From contig NC_087063.1 in the NCBI RefSeq assembly GCF_963678635.1, forward strand, positions 81,017,574 through 81,081,573: a DNA stretch of 64,000 nucleotides. Direction: 5' to 3'. Below the pieces are notes generated by a model. It worked only from the letters and a program-made list of their open reading frames with translations, made no database searches and was not told where the DNA came from. Of this stretch, positions 35,876-45,468 are shown piece after piece. The stretch is from Symsagittifera roscoffensis. Lineage: Eukaryota; Xenacoelomorpha; Acoela; Convolutidae. The first letter of the stretch is position 1; each line of letters starts with the position of its first letter. The position numbers were made by a program, and so were the translations under genes.

Positions 35876-36357
35876 CAAAACATTGCTTTGAGTGTTTACA
35901 GTGCAATCACAGTTTTCGTAATTGTAGCAAGACCAGAAAGTGTCCCTAGCCAGATTGTGAAAGCACGCACAACAAGCTCTTACATGGAGCTGAAAAAATT
36001 TTTCCTCCTAAGGATACTAAAAACTCTCCGGCGTCAGGTAACGCAAACACTAAATATGTATCGACTAACGCTGCCGTCGGAGATATTCATAGCCAGGAGT
36101 CAAGTAAAGGCCTCCTACGAGTTCCATCACTCGCCGTCTCTTCGGACGCGACGGTGAGTAATGCCCTAGTTTTTTGCGATAGTGCTTCCACGCACTCATG
36201 GGTATCCGCCGAGCTCGTAAAACGTCTCCATTTGGTTGGCACTTCCGTTAAACTCACCATAAATGTATTCAATTCCACGAGCGTTATGAAAATTCATCAA
36301 GTAAGCTTTCAAATTTCCGCCGAAACGAATAATAGTGATTTTTCGTTTTCTTTTTGA
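35876..36357 (+). pseudogene. BEL/Pao Gag zinc-knuckle and aspartic protease
   Basis: One frame reads HCFECLQCNHSFRNCSKTRK near 35881-35940, a retroviral-type CCHC zinc knuckle followed by the usual basic tail. The frame later gives VPSLAVSSDATVSN and ALVFCDSASTHSWVSAEL near 36159-36215. CDSAS occupies the place of the catalytic D-S/T-G motif; BEL elements often replace the glycine. NVFNSTSV follows, and an in-frame TGA at 36355-36357 interrupts the protein before the next segment continues in the same frame. Role in an intact element: polyprotein processing and RNA packaging. Confidence 0.65.
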
Positions 36358-36963
36358 GCCTATGTTAAGGATCATATTCGCATTGGATCGGATAGTATAA
36401 GTATTTCTGAATTACAGGAAAAACACCCGCAGTTGGCTCCAATAAAACCTATACATTATAAGTATGAGGAAGTCGAAATAATAATTGGACAGAATTTCTA
36501 CCATGCAATAAGACCCGTTGAGTACCTTCTGGGGGCGGACTCTATTTCACCGTCCGCCATACGCCTTCCGATATCTTGGGTTTTAAGTGGTCCGTTACCG
36601 CCGTCCTTTAAGTCAAACCGGTCTTGCTTTAAGTGTGTTGTTGAATACATGTCTCTTGCAGACCAAATTAAAACTTGGTATGAGTTGGAGTCGTATGGAG
36701 CCTTCAAGCAAGTAGATGCCCGTTCTGCCGCCGACAAACGCGTTTTGCCCGTTTTGAAAAAAGACACCTTTCACGATGGTGAGAGGTACATTGTACCAAT
36801 GCTTTGGAACGATAAAGAAAGTACTTTACCGAATAACTTTTTTTCCTCCTTAGCTCAATTAAAGTCTTTGAAAGGGAAGCTAGATAAAAATCCGTCGCTT
36901 CGTGAGAAATACGCCGAAACACTTAGAGATGATATGCAAAAAGGATTAGCCATAACCGTTTAG
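36358..36963 (+). pseudogene. BEL/Pao linker domain between protease and RT
   Basis: The open frame carries IIGQNFYHAIRPVEYLLGAD, IRLPISWVLSGPLPPS, ADQIKTWYELESYGAFK and SAADKRVLP, then HDGERYIVPMLWNDKE, LPNNFFSSLAQLKSL and SLREKYAETLRDDM. This is the strongly conserved BEL/Pao region leading into the RT. It is intact for about 200 codons, ending at an in-frame TAG (36961-36963), after which the same frame continues. No enzymatic residue is expected here. Confidence 0.8.
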
Positions 36964-37700
36964 GCACACGATCCCAAATCACGAGCCGATCATGAGTGGT
37001 ATCTCCCGCATCACCCGGTATTGAACCCGAATAAACCAGGTAAGGTGCGCCGAGTCCTCAATGGTTCTTCGAAGTATCATGGCGCTTCCTTGAACAAATC
37101 TCTTTGGTTGGCCCGGATCTCCTTCAAAACCTCATTTTTGTACTTTTAAGATTCCGTCAGCATAAATACGCCGTTTCAGCTGACATTAAAGGGATGTTTT
37201 TACAGGTTGGAGTCCGTGAAGAAGATCAACCTTCTCTTCGCTTTTTGTGGCGGGAGGACCCCACATCAAGTGTGGTAGTTCACCAATACACGCGTCACGT
37301 TTTTGGTGCTCGTGACTCGCCGACTTGCGCGAATTTCGCTTTGCAGAAGACTGCATCGGATCAGCACGCTGAGTACCGCGAAGCTGCTTCGGCGGTATCC
37401 AGAAAATTTATATGGATGATTACCTGGAATCTTTTCAAAACAGGGATGACGCCTTGAAATTAGGTAGGGATTTAGTCTCGTTGCTTAAACCAGGTGGGTT
37501 TCATTTGACAAAACTTGTCAGCAACGTGCCCGATGTGACAAACGCTTTTGATCCGGACAACCGTGAGTCCAGTTCCTCTGTTAAAGATATTTGTAGGAGT
37601 CCAGACCAGTCGTCGCATGTTCTCGGTCTTAAGTGGGATCACGTGAAAGATACCTTAGTCGTTAGTAGAGGGGTTGATCGTCCACTAGACAAAGCAATCA
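36964..37700 (+). pseudogene. BEL/Pao reverse transcriptase
   Basis: After the TAG the frame reads [20 protein letters not shown] and [16 protein letters not shown] frameshift near 37105 moves to the frame with QHKYAVSADIKGMFLQVGV (first catalytic aspartate in ADIKGMF) and HVFGARDSPTCANFAL. A second frameshift at about 37400-37410 leads to the YMDD box at 37409-37420, followed by DYLESF, LVSLLKPGGFHLTKLVSNVP and VLGLKWDHVKDTL. Role: synthesis of element cDNA. All palm motifs are present; only the frame is broken. Confidence 0.85.
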
Positions 37701-38610
37701 CCCAGCTTACCGTGTTGAGTTCTGTTTCCTCTGTTTTTGATCCAATTGGATTAGTGGCCCCGTGTACCGTGAAGGCTCGTCTTCTATTAAAAGGTATCTG
37801 GCGAATCAGTTGTCAAAAATGGGACGATGATCTCCCAGAGGAAATCAAAAAGCAGTTCCTTGAGTGGCACTCAGGTCTTCAGTTGTTAGGTTCTCTGACA
37901 ATACTTCGTAGCTACTTCACTGACCCCTTCGACCGAATAGAACTTCACATGTTCGGTAATGGTTCGCAGGATGTTTTCTGTGCCGTCGCTTTACTTCGTG
38001 CGCGACTTGCTAGTTCGAGTCAGACCGAATTAGCCTTTGTGATTGGCAAAGCCCTCGTTGCGCCTATGAAAGCGCTATCTGTTCCAAAGTTAGAACTTCA
38101 AGCGGCTCTATTTGCAACCCGTTTAAAAGAAGAAAATTTGAAAGGTCTTACTTTCAAAGTTACGGAGAGTTTCTTGTGGACAGATACTACCATTGTTCTT
38201 CAGTGGCCTAACTCCTGTAATAAACTACCCGTGTTTGTTGTAATCGCTCTGGGGAGATTCTGGAGTCTTCCATCACAGATCAGTGGCATCACATACTTAG
38301 CGGTGATAACACAGCTGATACCGGTACACGAGGGATTTCTTCAGAAGCACTCGAGGAAAGCAGCTGGGTTAAAGACCCTAGTATACTGATGACGACTGAT
38401 TGGCTGTTCAAGCCCGATACAAGGGTTATTGATAAAAGAAGACTCAAAAGACCTTCATGTGATATCGAATTTTGTGTGGAAAATTCGTCAAGTTTTGTCG
38501 TCGATATTTTGACAAAAAAAACTTCCACTCGCAAAATGGGAGAAATTCAATTCAATTGTAAAAAACAAACGCCTAGTAGTCTTTTTGTTAAGATGGCTGC
38601 CATCCCATAA
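37701..38610 (+). pseudogene. BEL/Pao RNase H region
   Basis: The frame from 37412 continues with VSSVFDPIGLVAPCTVKARL (RT thumb/connection) and EEIKKQFLEWHSGLQ. It then gives the RNase H-like part with ALSVPKLELQAALFATRLKE and LWTDTTIVLQW. A frameshift near 38240 separates the conserved WHHILSGDNTADTGTRGISS stretch, which lies in another frame. DWLFKPDT follows at 38398. Role: degradation of the RNA strand during reverse transcription. Confidence 0.75.
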
Positions 38611-38780
38611 ACATATCCAGTCCAGTATTTTAGAAATTACCGACGCGTATGAAATGGGCATTGCTGAACAGAAGCTCCTTTACCTGTCCCAGGTTGAGAC
38701 ATTCCCTAGCGAGACAAAACTACTAAGATCCGGTAAAATTATCACGAGAAAGAGTCGGATCGCCAAGTAATCGCCGTTCA

Positions 38781-40542
38781 TTGGACCAGCTGGCATTCTT
38801 CGCTCGACTGGGCGCATCAGCCGCTTGGTTAGTTAATTCCGATTTCGATAGCAAGCATCCGATTATACTTGATGCGCTTCACGGGATTGTTCGTTTATTG
38901 GTTAGACACTTGCACGTTAGGAACTTCCAGCAAGGCTTCGATTACATGCGTGCGGTTAATTTGAAATAAGTTGTGTTAAATTTGCAATGGTTGCTGCGAA
39001 ACATTGAAAATACTTGCGTTCCGTGTCGAAATCGCAAAGCGCAAACCGTAACTTATATAATGTCTGATCTGCCCGTTGAAAGGCTGGGTTAGAAGCAACC
39101 TCCTTTCTCTAACACAGGTGTCGACTACTTTGGCCGTTCCTAGTTCCGATCCGGAGAAGTACGGAAGAGAGATGGGGTTTTTTGTTCACCTGTCTCACCA
39201 CTAGAGCGGTGCACATTTAACTGGCCCCCTCCCTCGACGCAAGCTCTTCTGTTATGGGGGTGAAGAGGTTTATTGCACGTCGCGGTCCTCTAACAACCAT
39301 CATGTCCGACAATGGCACGAACTTTGTTTGCGCTCAGAAAGAGCTCTTAGTTTGCGTTGAGAGTTGGAACAACCTCGCACCCGCTGTTTTTGTTCAGAAA
39401 GAGATCAAGTGGAAATTTAATCCGCCCAGCGCACCGCACCATGGTCTGGATAAATCTTTTTGATTACATGCGTGCGGTTAATTTGAAATACGTTGTGTTA
39501 AATTTGCGATGGTTGCTGCGAAACATTGAAAATACTTGCGTTCCGTGTCGAAATCGCAAAACGCAAACCGTAACTTATATAATGTCTGATCTGCCCGTTG
39601 AAAGGCTGGGTTAGAAGCAACCTCCTTTCTCTAACACAGGTGTTGACTACTTTGGCCGTTCCTAGTTCCGATCCGGAGAAGTACGGAAGAGAGATGGGGT
39701 TTTTTGTTCACCTGTCTTACCACTAGAGCGGTGCACATTTAAGTGGTCCCCTCCCTCGACGCAAGCTCTTCTGTTATGGGGGTGAAGAGATTTATTGCAC
39801 GTCGCGGTCCTCCAACTACCATCATGTCCGACAATGGCACGAAGTTTGTTGGCGCTCAGAAAGAGCTCTTAGCTTGCGTTGAGTGTTGGAACAACCTCGC
39901 ACCCGCTGTTTTTGTCCAGAAAGAGATCAAGTGGAAATTCAATCCGCGCAGCGCACCTCACCATGGTGGCTCTGGAAGCGATTAATTCGGAGTGTCACGC
40001 GTGTTTTGTATGACATCTTAGGCAACAGAGGGGTAACTGAGGAGGTTCTAAGAACCACGATGTGCCTAATTGAGCAATCATTTAACGCTAGACCGATAAC
40101 AGTCGTATGTTCCAATCCGCTAGATCTAGAGGCGTTGACCCCGAATCATTTTATCCTTGGTCAACACGCAGCGAGTTTTCCGTCGCTAAGTTTCGAAGAA
40201 AACTTCGACCATAAGAAGCGGTTTGCCAGAGCGAAATCATACGCTAACGCAATATGGACACGGTGGATGCGGGAACACGTTCCTTACCTCAATAGGATGG
40301 CAAAGTAGCACAACCAGTCAGACGTAAAGTTTAAAGCCGGCGACTTGACTTGGGTCATAAAGCCTGACACTCCACGTGGACATTATCCACTCGCACTTAT
40401 CCTAAGACTGCACTATGGCAAGTACGAATGCGCGAGATCCGCCGACATAAAGACCGTTACGAGCGAATTGACCCGCCCGACCGTAAAGCTCGCTCCCGTT
40501 CTTCCTTGTTTGGGGGTGGAAGATGTTGCAGCGCAAATGTAA
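38781..40542 (+). pseudogene. BEL/Pao integrase with internal 522-bp duplication
   Basis: The zinc-binding N-terminal part appears as DSKHPIILDALHGIVRLLVR and LHVRNFQQGFDYMRAVNL. The catalytic core follows twice: the GVDYFGRS aspartate segment, MSDNGTNFVCAQKELL (second aspartate), and WKFNPPSAPHHG before the expected glutamate. The second copy has TIMSDNGTKFVGAQKELL and the same PHHG. After a frameshift near 39985 the C-terminal part reads RSVTRVLYDILGNRGVTEEV, IEQSFNARPITVV, ALTPNHFILGQHAASFPSLS and, past a TAG at 40306, AGDLTWVIKPDTPRGHYPLA and LTRPTVKLAPVLP. Confidence 0.85.
38940..39983 (+). repeat. 522-bp tandem duplication inside the BEL integrase
   Basis: GATTACATGCGTGCGGTTAA occurs at 38940 and again at 39462. 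The 522 bp after each are nearly identical up to the PHHG codons, where copy 1 runs straight into copy 2. A handful of substitutions (for example AAATAAG versus AAATACG, AACTGG versus AAGTGG) show it is not merely an assembly stutter. Confidence 0.9.
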
Positions 40543-40587
40543 CGTGTATAAATGCAGCATATAAAATGAGCCAAAACATAAATGCAT

Positions 40588-40662
40588 ATAGGGACAGTAG
40601 CCCAGCGTAAACAGGGTGCGTCCCGGCGGCTTCGGCGCCGGTTCGAATCCCGCCTAGGTCAT
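40588..40662 (+). repeat. tRNA-like Pol III promoter sequence, probably SINE head
   Basis: GTAGCCCAGCGTAAACAGG resembles a Pol III A box with a possible D-stem GCCC/GGGT. CCGGCGGCTTCGGCGCCGG forms a 6-bp stem, and GGTTCGAATCC at 40641-40651 is a perfect B box. The supposed acceptor ends (GGGACAG and TAGGTCA) do not pair and the variable region is missing, so I do not call a functional tRNA. A tRNA-derived retroposon head is the likeliest reading. The downstream part to about 40850 is unremarkable. Confidence 0.45.
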
Positions 40663-41819
40663 TTCCTTTCTCGAACTCAAAGATGCTCCGATTATGATGG
40701 GAAGCTCCGTAACCAAGGTTAAACCCCCCCCCAAAAAAAAACCTTTTTAACCGTCTTTTCGCTCTAATTTGGTTCAGCCTTGATTAAGGCTGACCGGCAA
40801 AAAGAGCAATTTGTCTCAAGGACAAATACTGGCCATTTAGCAGCTTGATTTGAGTTATGCAGATGTTTATGGCCGATGTTAACAATGATAAAGTATGTTA
40901 AAAATATCGTTATGTTACGAAATTTCCGGAGTTATTTCGCCGAGAAAATGCTCATTAATTCAAGTGTTTAAAAACCGTTTTGTTATGAATTGTGGAGATT
41001 GACGAATTGTGGGTCTTCATAGAATTCAATTTTGATATAAGATTCAGTGGTTGCAATTGAATATAGGCAAAAATAACCATTTGAGTTTGGTTCTCGAAAT
41101 TTTGCGGTAGAATGTCTTTTTTCTGAAAACTTATGATGAAGTGACCGTAACGATTTAAGATATTTTGATATTCTTTTTGTGATTAGCGCTGTAATCAGAG
41201 CAGATTTATTTTCTGATGAAATTATTCAGTTTCAATTGAAATCATTAGATATCATTCGTAATACAAACCAATGGCAATCTCATGGTAAAAAGTGAGAAAA
41301 AGTTCAAATGAAAAAATCCTTACGAAACTAAAACGAAAAAATTTGTTTTATGAAAAACAATGGATAATTTGAAAACAATGGATAATGATTGATTAATATT
41401 CCAATTCTTTGTCTGAGGTCGACATAGATATAATCTTGCAGAGATTGCCTTGTACTTTTGGGAGCAGTCTAGAGCCCAGGGCTGGTTTTCAAGGACTTTT
41501 ACAAAAAAAGTCCTCTAATTTCTTGTTTTTGGTCAATTTTTGCGGAAATTTTCAAACTGAATTAGTAGATTCACCATTGGACATAAGGTTTGAACTTTGC
41601 ACAGATTTGCACAGATTTCTGATAATAAAACAATTTTTTCTTTTTGTGGCTTGATAAATTTTGGTTAGATAAATACTTGTGGCTAGATAAACTTTTTGTG
41701 GCTAGATAAAATCTAAAAATTGTGTTTGAATTTTTTGAGTGACTTTCTGCCATTTCATCTGAGTACGTCATACAAAAATATAAATAATCTTATGCCTGCA
41801 ATTTTTTTCTGAAAATGAT
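40663..41819. other. AT-rich sequence without a recognisable gene
   Basis: A short threefold repeat of GTGGCTAGATAAA words occurs at 41644-41712. The open frame 41409-41654 (plus) has no domain. Confidence 0.4.
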
Positions 41820-42060
41820 TATTTGACCCTAAAAATAACTTTGCGCCGACAAAGATCTTGACAAAATTGTTGATTTCCTGGATTTTCTGGAAAGGTAACT
41901 AGCTGGTGTCCACGGTTTTGAATTTCTTATCTTAGACTTCCTGGCAGGGTTCATGAATGGCCCCTGCCAGGAAATCAAAGATTGCTTCGGACTCTCTCTA
42001 AGTTTTTCCCTCTGACTATGTATCCCAGTTGATGATGAACTTTTCATGTGCCTTGATTTT
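41820..42060. repeat. Dispersed repeat B, copy 1, with CCTGGCAGGG hairpin
   Basis: This segment shares GATTTCCTGGATTTTCTGGAA, AGCTGGTGTCCA and CCTGGCAGGGTTC in the same order with 49790-50110. At 41938-41973 TTCCTGGCAGGG and its reverse complement CCCTGCCAGGAA form a 12-bp stem. It is probably an old dispersed element; its ends are not defined. Confidence 0.5.
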
Positions 42061-42249
42061 AATTTGGAATATTTTTCATTATTTTGAGTTTTTTTACCTC
42101 TTATATAATCAACCTTATATAATTGTTTATATGTTTACCTAATAACAATTAGGTTAACCTTTAAGTTTATTAGTGTTTGAATAATTACAAAATAGTGATA
42201 TGAGATAACCAGTATTTAGTTTAATTAACATTTAATTTTTGGTTGAAAC

Positions 42250-42639
42250 CAAGGACGGGTCTAGAATTATCTCGCCTTTTTTCTTGCCCTCAAAAAACTT
42301 CAAAAATTTGCCGAACTTTTTTTTAGGTCGACCAAATTGACTTTCCGAGCTCTCCCAAAGCAGTTGAAAGACCCTGTTTTGGTCAATTTTTCTGCGCCGC
42401 GGGCAAAACTTTGAAAAAAATGACAAAAAATGCGTTTCTAGACACTTTTTGGAAATTTTTGACCAAAAAAATTCCTCCCTCAAAATTAATATGTATTGGT
42501 GCCAAAGTCAACTTTGAAAAATTATTAGGGTCCATTATCAAAAACTGATATAACAAAAAAGTGCAAAGGGGGACACTTTGGGTCGGCAGGGGGTCGAATC
42601 CTTGAGAGAGGGCGACCGCACCCCCTAAATCCGCCCCTG
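42250..42639 (+). mobile_element. hAT-type MITE, 390 bp, perfect 8-bp target duplication
   Basis: The element runs from CAAGGACGGGTCTAG to CTAAATCCGCCCCTG and is flanked by GTTGAAAC on both sides (42242-42249 and 42640-42647). Internal landmarks: AGGTCGACCAAATTGAC, CCGAGCTCTCCCAAAG, CTGCGCCGCGGGC, ATATGTATTGGTGCCAAAG, GTGCAAAGGGGGACAC and GGTCGAATCC. It belongs to the same family as 28231, 32242, 43051, 47050 and 55231. No coding content. Confidence 0.9.
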
Positions 42640-42850
42640 GTTGAAACTATAATTCCAATTTTAATGCTAAAATTTTTGGTTGAAATTTTTTTAGTCAGAC
42701 TTTTGCGCAAGTTTCGCAAAACTCGTCCATTTCAAAAGCAACTTGCTCAAACCAATTTAGTCTTGTAAAACCTTAAATTAAAAGTAAAATTTTCGGCATT
42801 TGTTGCAAATGAGTAGCTGAACCATTTAATGATAGAATCTTGAAATCTAC

Positions 42851-43020
42851 CAAAAGTACCAAAAAAGGAAAACAGGGTTGTCTAGTAACTTCATGAATGT
42901 TTCATGACCAAACTCGCTGACAAAGTCCTTGTAAATGAGATGAGGCAAAACGAGGACAATCCAAGCAACCAGAAGTCCAAAGAATGCCTTCGCCATTTTT
43001 CCAGCAACCCATTCCTTCTT
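42851..43020 (-). CDS. GPCR exon with TM6-TM7
   Basis: Read on the minus strand, the exon encodes KKKEWVAGKMAKAFFGLLVA then WIVLVLPHLIYKDF (TM6: basic cytosolic start, W and P of the rhodopsin-like pattern). FGHETFMKLLDNPVFLFWYF follows (TM7: LDNP is the conserved NP of the NPxxY region). The donor is G|GTAGAT at 42849-42850 on the plus map. The acceptor is one of three AGs at 43015-43022, all in phase 0. The exon is preceded at only ~30 bp by a hAT MITE (43051-43416), from which open translation would otherwise continue. The cytoplasmic tail exon is not found. Confidence 0.65.
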
Positions 43021-43050
43021 CTTATGGTTTAATGAATGAACACATATATC

Positions 43051-43416
43051 CAGGGGTGGATTTGGGGAGGAGGGTGCAAGGGGCGGACGCTTTTTTCTCA
43101 GGGGTTCGACCCCCTGTTGACCCAAAGAGTCCCCCCTTTGGAAATTTTTAAGAAGTCCATTTTGGCCAACCAACCCTAAAATTTTTCTAAAGGCGTCAAT
43201 ATATACTAACTTTGTGGCGATTTTTTTGACAGGTTTTTTAAAAAAAATTTGCCTTCGGCGAAGAAAATTTGGCCAAAATACCGTCTTTTTAGTGCTTTTT
43301 GAGAGCTCGGAGAATCAATTTGGTCGACCTAAAAAAAGGTTGTCAAAATTTCTGAAATTTTTTTGGAAAATCCAACCCCCCCCCCACTGCTCGAGAAAAT
43401 ACTAAATCTGCCCCTG
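43051..43416 (-). mobile_element. hAT-type MITE abutting the GPCR TM6 exon
   Basis: The 366-bp element lies in inverted orientation to its relatives: CAGGGGTGGATTTGG at the left and TAAATCTGCCCCTG at the right. The flanks CATATATC (43043-43050) and CATAGATC (43417-43424) match at seven of eight bases. Internal landmarks: GGGGTTCGACCCCCTG, CAAAGAGTCCCCCCTTTGG, GAGCTCGGAGAATC and GGTCGACC. It sits inside the intron, close to the splice acceptor of the following exon. Confidence 0.85.
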
Positions 43417-43569
43417 CATAGATCAATTGATAGCACTGTATGTTTCGACATTGAGATCGATTTTATGTTTCGACTTAGAATGTGACTATAGGGCCTGCTC
43501 GACCAGGGATTTTTGACCAAACTCTGACCCGGTTTTTTTCTGGTTTCTGGATTATTTTTAAATTTCAAA

Positions 43570-43776
43570 CTTGGAGCAGGTAACTGGAAAATTGTATCGG
43601 GCCTTGGTCAACAGTCCAGAGCGTGTAATTCGTTTAGAGCTTCGGAGTTGAACTGAGCATTTGTAATATAAATAACCCGATACACTGATTGTTGTTATAT
43701 AAACTAACAAACTTATGTATGGCTCGAACGTTTTCACTGATTCCCTAACACAGTCATAACAGAACTTCCAATGAAA
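43570..43776 (-). CDS. GPCR exon with TM5 and third intracellular loop
   Basis: A strong minus-strand acceptor, TTGCTTGTTTCAG, precedes FHWKFCYDCVRESVKTFE (end of the second extracellular loop). PYISLLVYITTISVSGYLYY (TM5) and a basic loop (KCSVQLRSSKRITRSGLLTK) follow. The frame joins the upstream exon in phase 0 (AAG|TTT). The donor at the left end is not resolved: the frame stays open to 43558 and no good GT consensus is seen in phase 0, so the stated left border is approximate. Confidence 0.65.
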
Positions 43777-44759
43777 CTGAAACAAGCAAAGAATCACTCT
43801 CATGGTTCTGACAACTCTTGTTGACCATCTCTAAGACTGTTTTTTGTGTTTCTAATATGTAGGCCCTAATTTAAAAAATAATAAAAATGCGGCTGCATGT
43901 TTAAAAAAAAACCTGTTAAAATTAAATCAAATGTTAGTTTAAAGACGCCGAGTTTTACTAGTCTGGCTAATTCAACGAAACATTTCTGTTCCGCTACTTT
44001 CAGGGTTGTTATCAGCAGATTGGTTATGTCCATAACGCAAAAACTTGGTTGAACGTTTAACAAATCATCGGAAATATAATCTTTGTTACTGTAGTTTTAT
44101 ACTGCTCTTTTTGTTAGCTTTTTTTGCACTTTGGCTGTCAAGCAATTACTCGTGGTTGATTCAGTCAAAACAAAGTTCAAGAAACTAGCAATATTTTTTC
44201 GTAGCTCGGCATGTTAATTGATCTCAAAAAAACAGGAATGATTGTTCACATTCGCTGTTTGATGTTTTTCTGACGCTTATTGATTTTTCATGACACGTAG
44301 TTTTCCTATAACGTTTATCTTGTAGGTTAAGTTTCTCATCGTGCTCATTTTGTTTGTGGCAACCAATTTGCTGACTTCAAATTAGCTATTGTGAAATCTA
44401 GTTTTGTCCCGATTTTCGAAAAAAACCGAATATTTATGCTCGGTGTGTTTTTTTAATATTCAGTCAATTTTCACCGATCAAAATAATAGTTTTCGACAAA
44501 AATTTTTTTATACTCTATTAAAGATATCGACTTCTCGAATTCAAATGTAAAAATATATTTTACCTCCGATCATTTTTTGTAAAGTTCTGGGAGTTAAAAA
44601 AAGTTGTCAAATTGGCTATATTCTGGACTTAATTATGCGCTCTTTGAAAAATTTATTCATTTGCTGAGAGCGTAACGCGAATATTTATGCGTAGCGAATT
44701 ATCGCGCACAACAAAAATGTTCCAAACTGAATTGAGGCAAGCTAATAAGATTGGCCGTA

Positions 44760-45468
44760 CAGTGCTGATTTAAATTATCCGGACAAAAAAGACAAAGCTT
44801 GAATATTCAAACGCGTTTATCTCGAAATTTGTTAAAGTTAGACAAAAAGTTAAGAAAAAAAGTTGCTAAGAATTTCACAAACTTTTTTTTGGCCCATTTT
44901 TTTTCACACCGAAACTCTCAGCCAAAACCTTACCCTAAAAATGGGTATTTTGGTTTTTTTTAACTAATCAAAAATTACGCTGAAACTACTCTGTTAACAG
45001 ATGAAAAAACTGTATCCAAGAAGACTCTTACAAAGCCCAACAAAGTTTTAGAAAGTTAATTCTCCAAAAATTTGCGCAAACTGTTTAAAATTTGTTTTTG
45101 TGCTAAAAATTTGGGTTTATATAGTAAAGAACCCTTCTCGGCTATCAAGCAAAAATATTTTCTCTTATAAAACCCTTATATAACTTTGTTGGGCTGTGTA
45201 AAAGGCTTCTTGTGATATAATTTTCTCATCTATTGACAAAGTAGTTTCAACGTAACTATTAATAAGTTGAAAAAGCCAAAATGACTCATTTTTAGAGTAA
45301 GATTTTGATTGAGAATTTCGTTGAAAAAAAGCACCATAAAAAATTTGTGAAATTCTTAGCAAACTTTGTTTTCTTCACTTTTTTGTCTAATTTCAACCAA
45401 ATTTGAGAAAAACGCTTTTGAAAACTCAAGATTTGTTCGTTTTGTCCGGATAATTTAAATCAGCACTG
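44760..45468. mobile_element. Tc1/mariner-type MITE, 709 bp
   Basis: The element is flanked by TA on both sides. Its inverted ends, CAGTGCTGATTTAAATTATC and its reverse complement, continue as ~125-bp arms sharing CCGGACAAAA, TTAGACAAAAAGT and TTGCTAAGAATTTCACAAA. TA duplication and this end type are characteristic of Tc1/mariner elements. No transposase remains. The minus-strand frame at 45165-45362 is arm sequence. Confidence 0.88.

Larger units (their letters stand above)
35850..40542 (+). mobile_element. BEL/Pao LTR retrotransposon internal region, broken
   Basis: Gag zinc-knuckle, aspartic protease, the BEL-specific linker (peptidase A17/DUF1758-like), reverse transcriptase, RNase H and integrase follow in the order diagnostic of BEL/Pao. 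The reading frame is interrupted by in-frame stops (36355, 36961) and frameshifts (near 37105, 37410, 38240, 39985), plus a 522-bp duplication in the integrase. GC content is well above that of the surroundings. I could not identify LTRs on either side, so the ends given are the limits of recognisable coding sequence. Confidence 0.85.

Noticed and set aside
40588-40662. Functional tRNA gene
   Set aside because: The acceptor ends do not pair, the T-stem has a mismatch and the variable region is missing.
35700-40700. LTRs of the BEL/Pao element
   Set aside because: No long direct repeat was found on the two sides. The left flank is Ty3/gypsy sequence and the right flank a tRNA-like sequence.
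32153-42851. Joining the exon-like frame at 31941-32153 to the GPCR as its C-terminal tail
   Set aside because: The donor after the TM7 segment leaves two bases of a codon (TG) and the acceptor would supply A, giving a stop at the junction. The intervening distance also contains two retroelements.
44760-45468. Open frame at 45165-45362 (minus) as a transposase piece
   Set aside because: It lies in the inverted arm of the MITE and has no DDE or helix-turn-helix signature.
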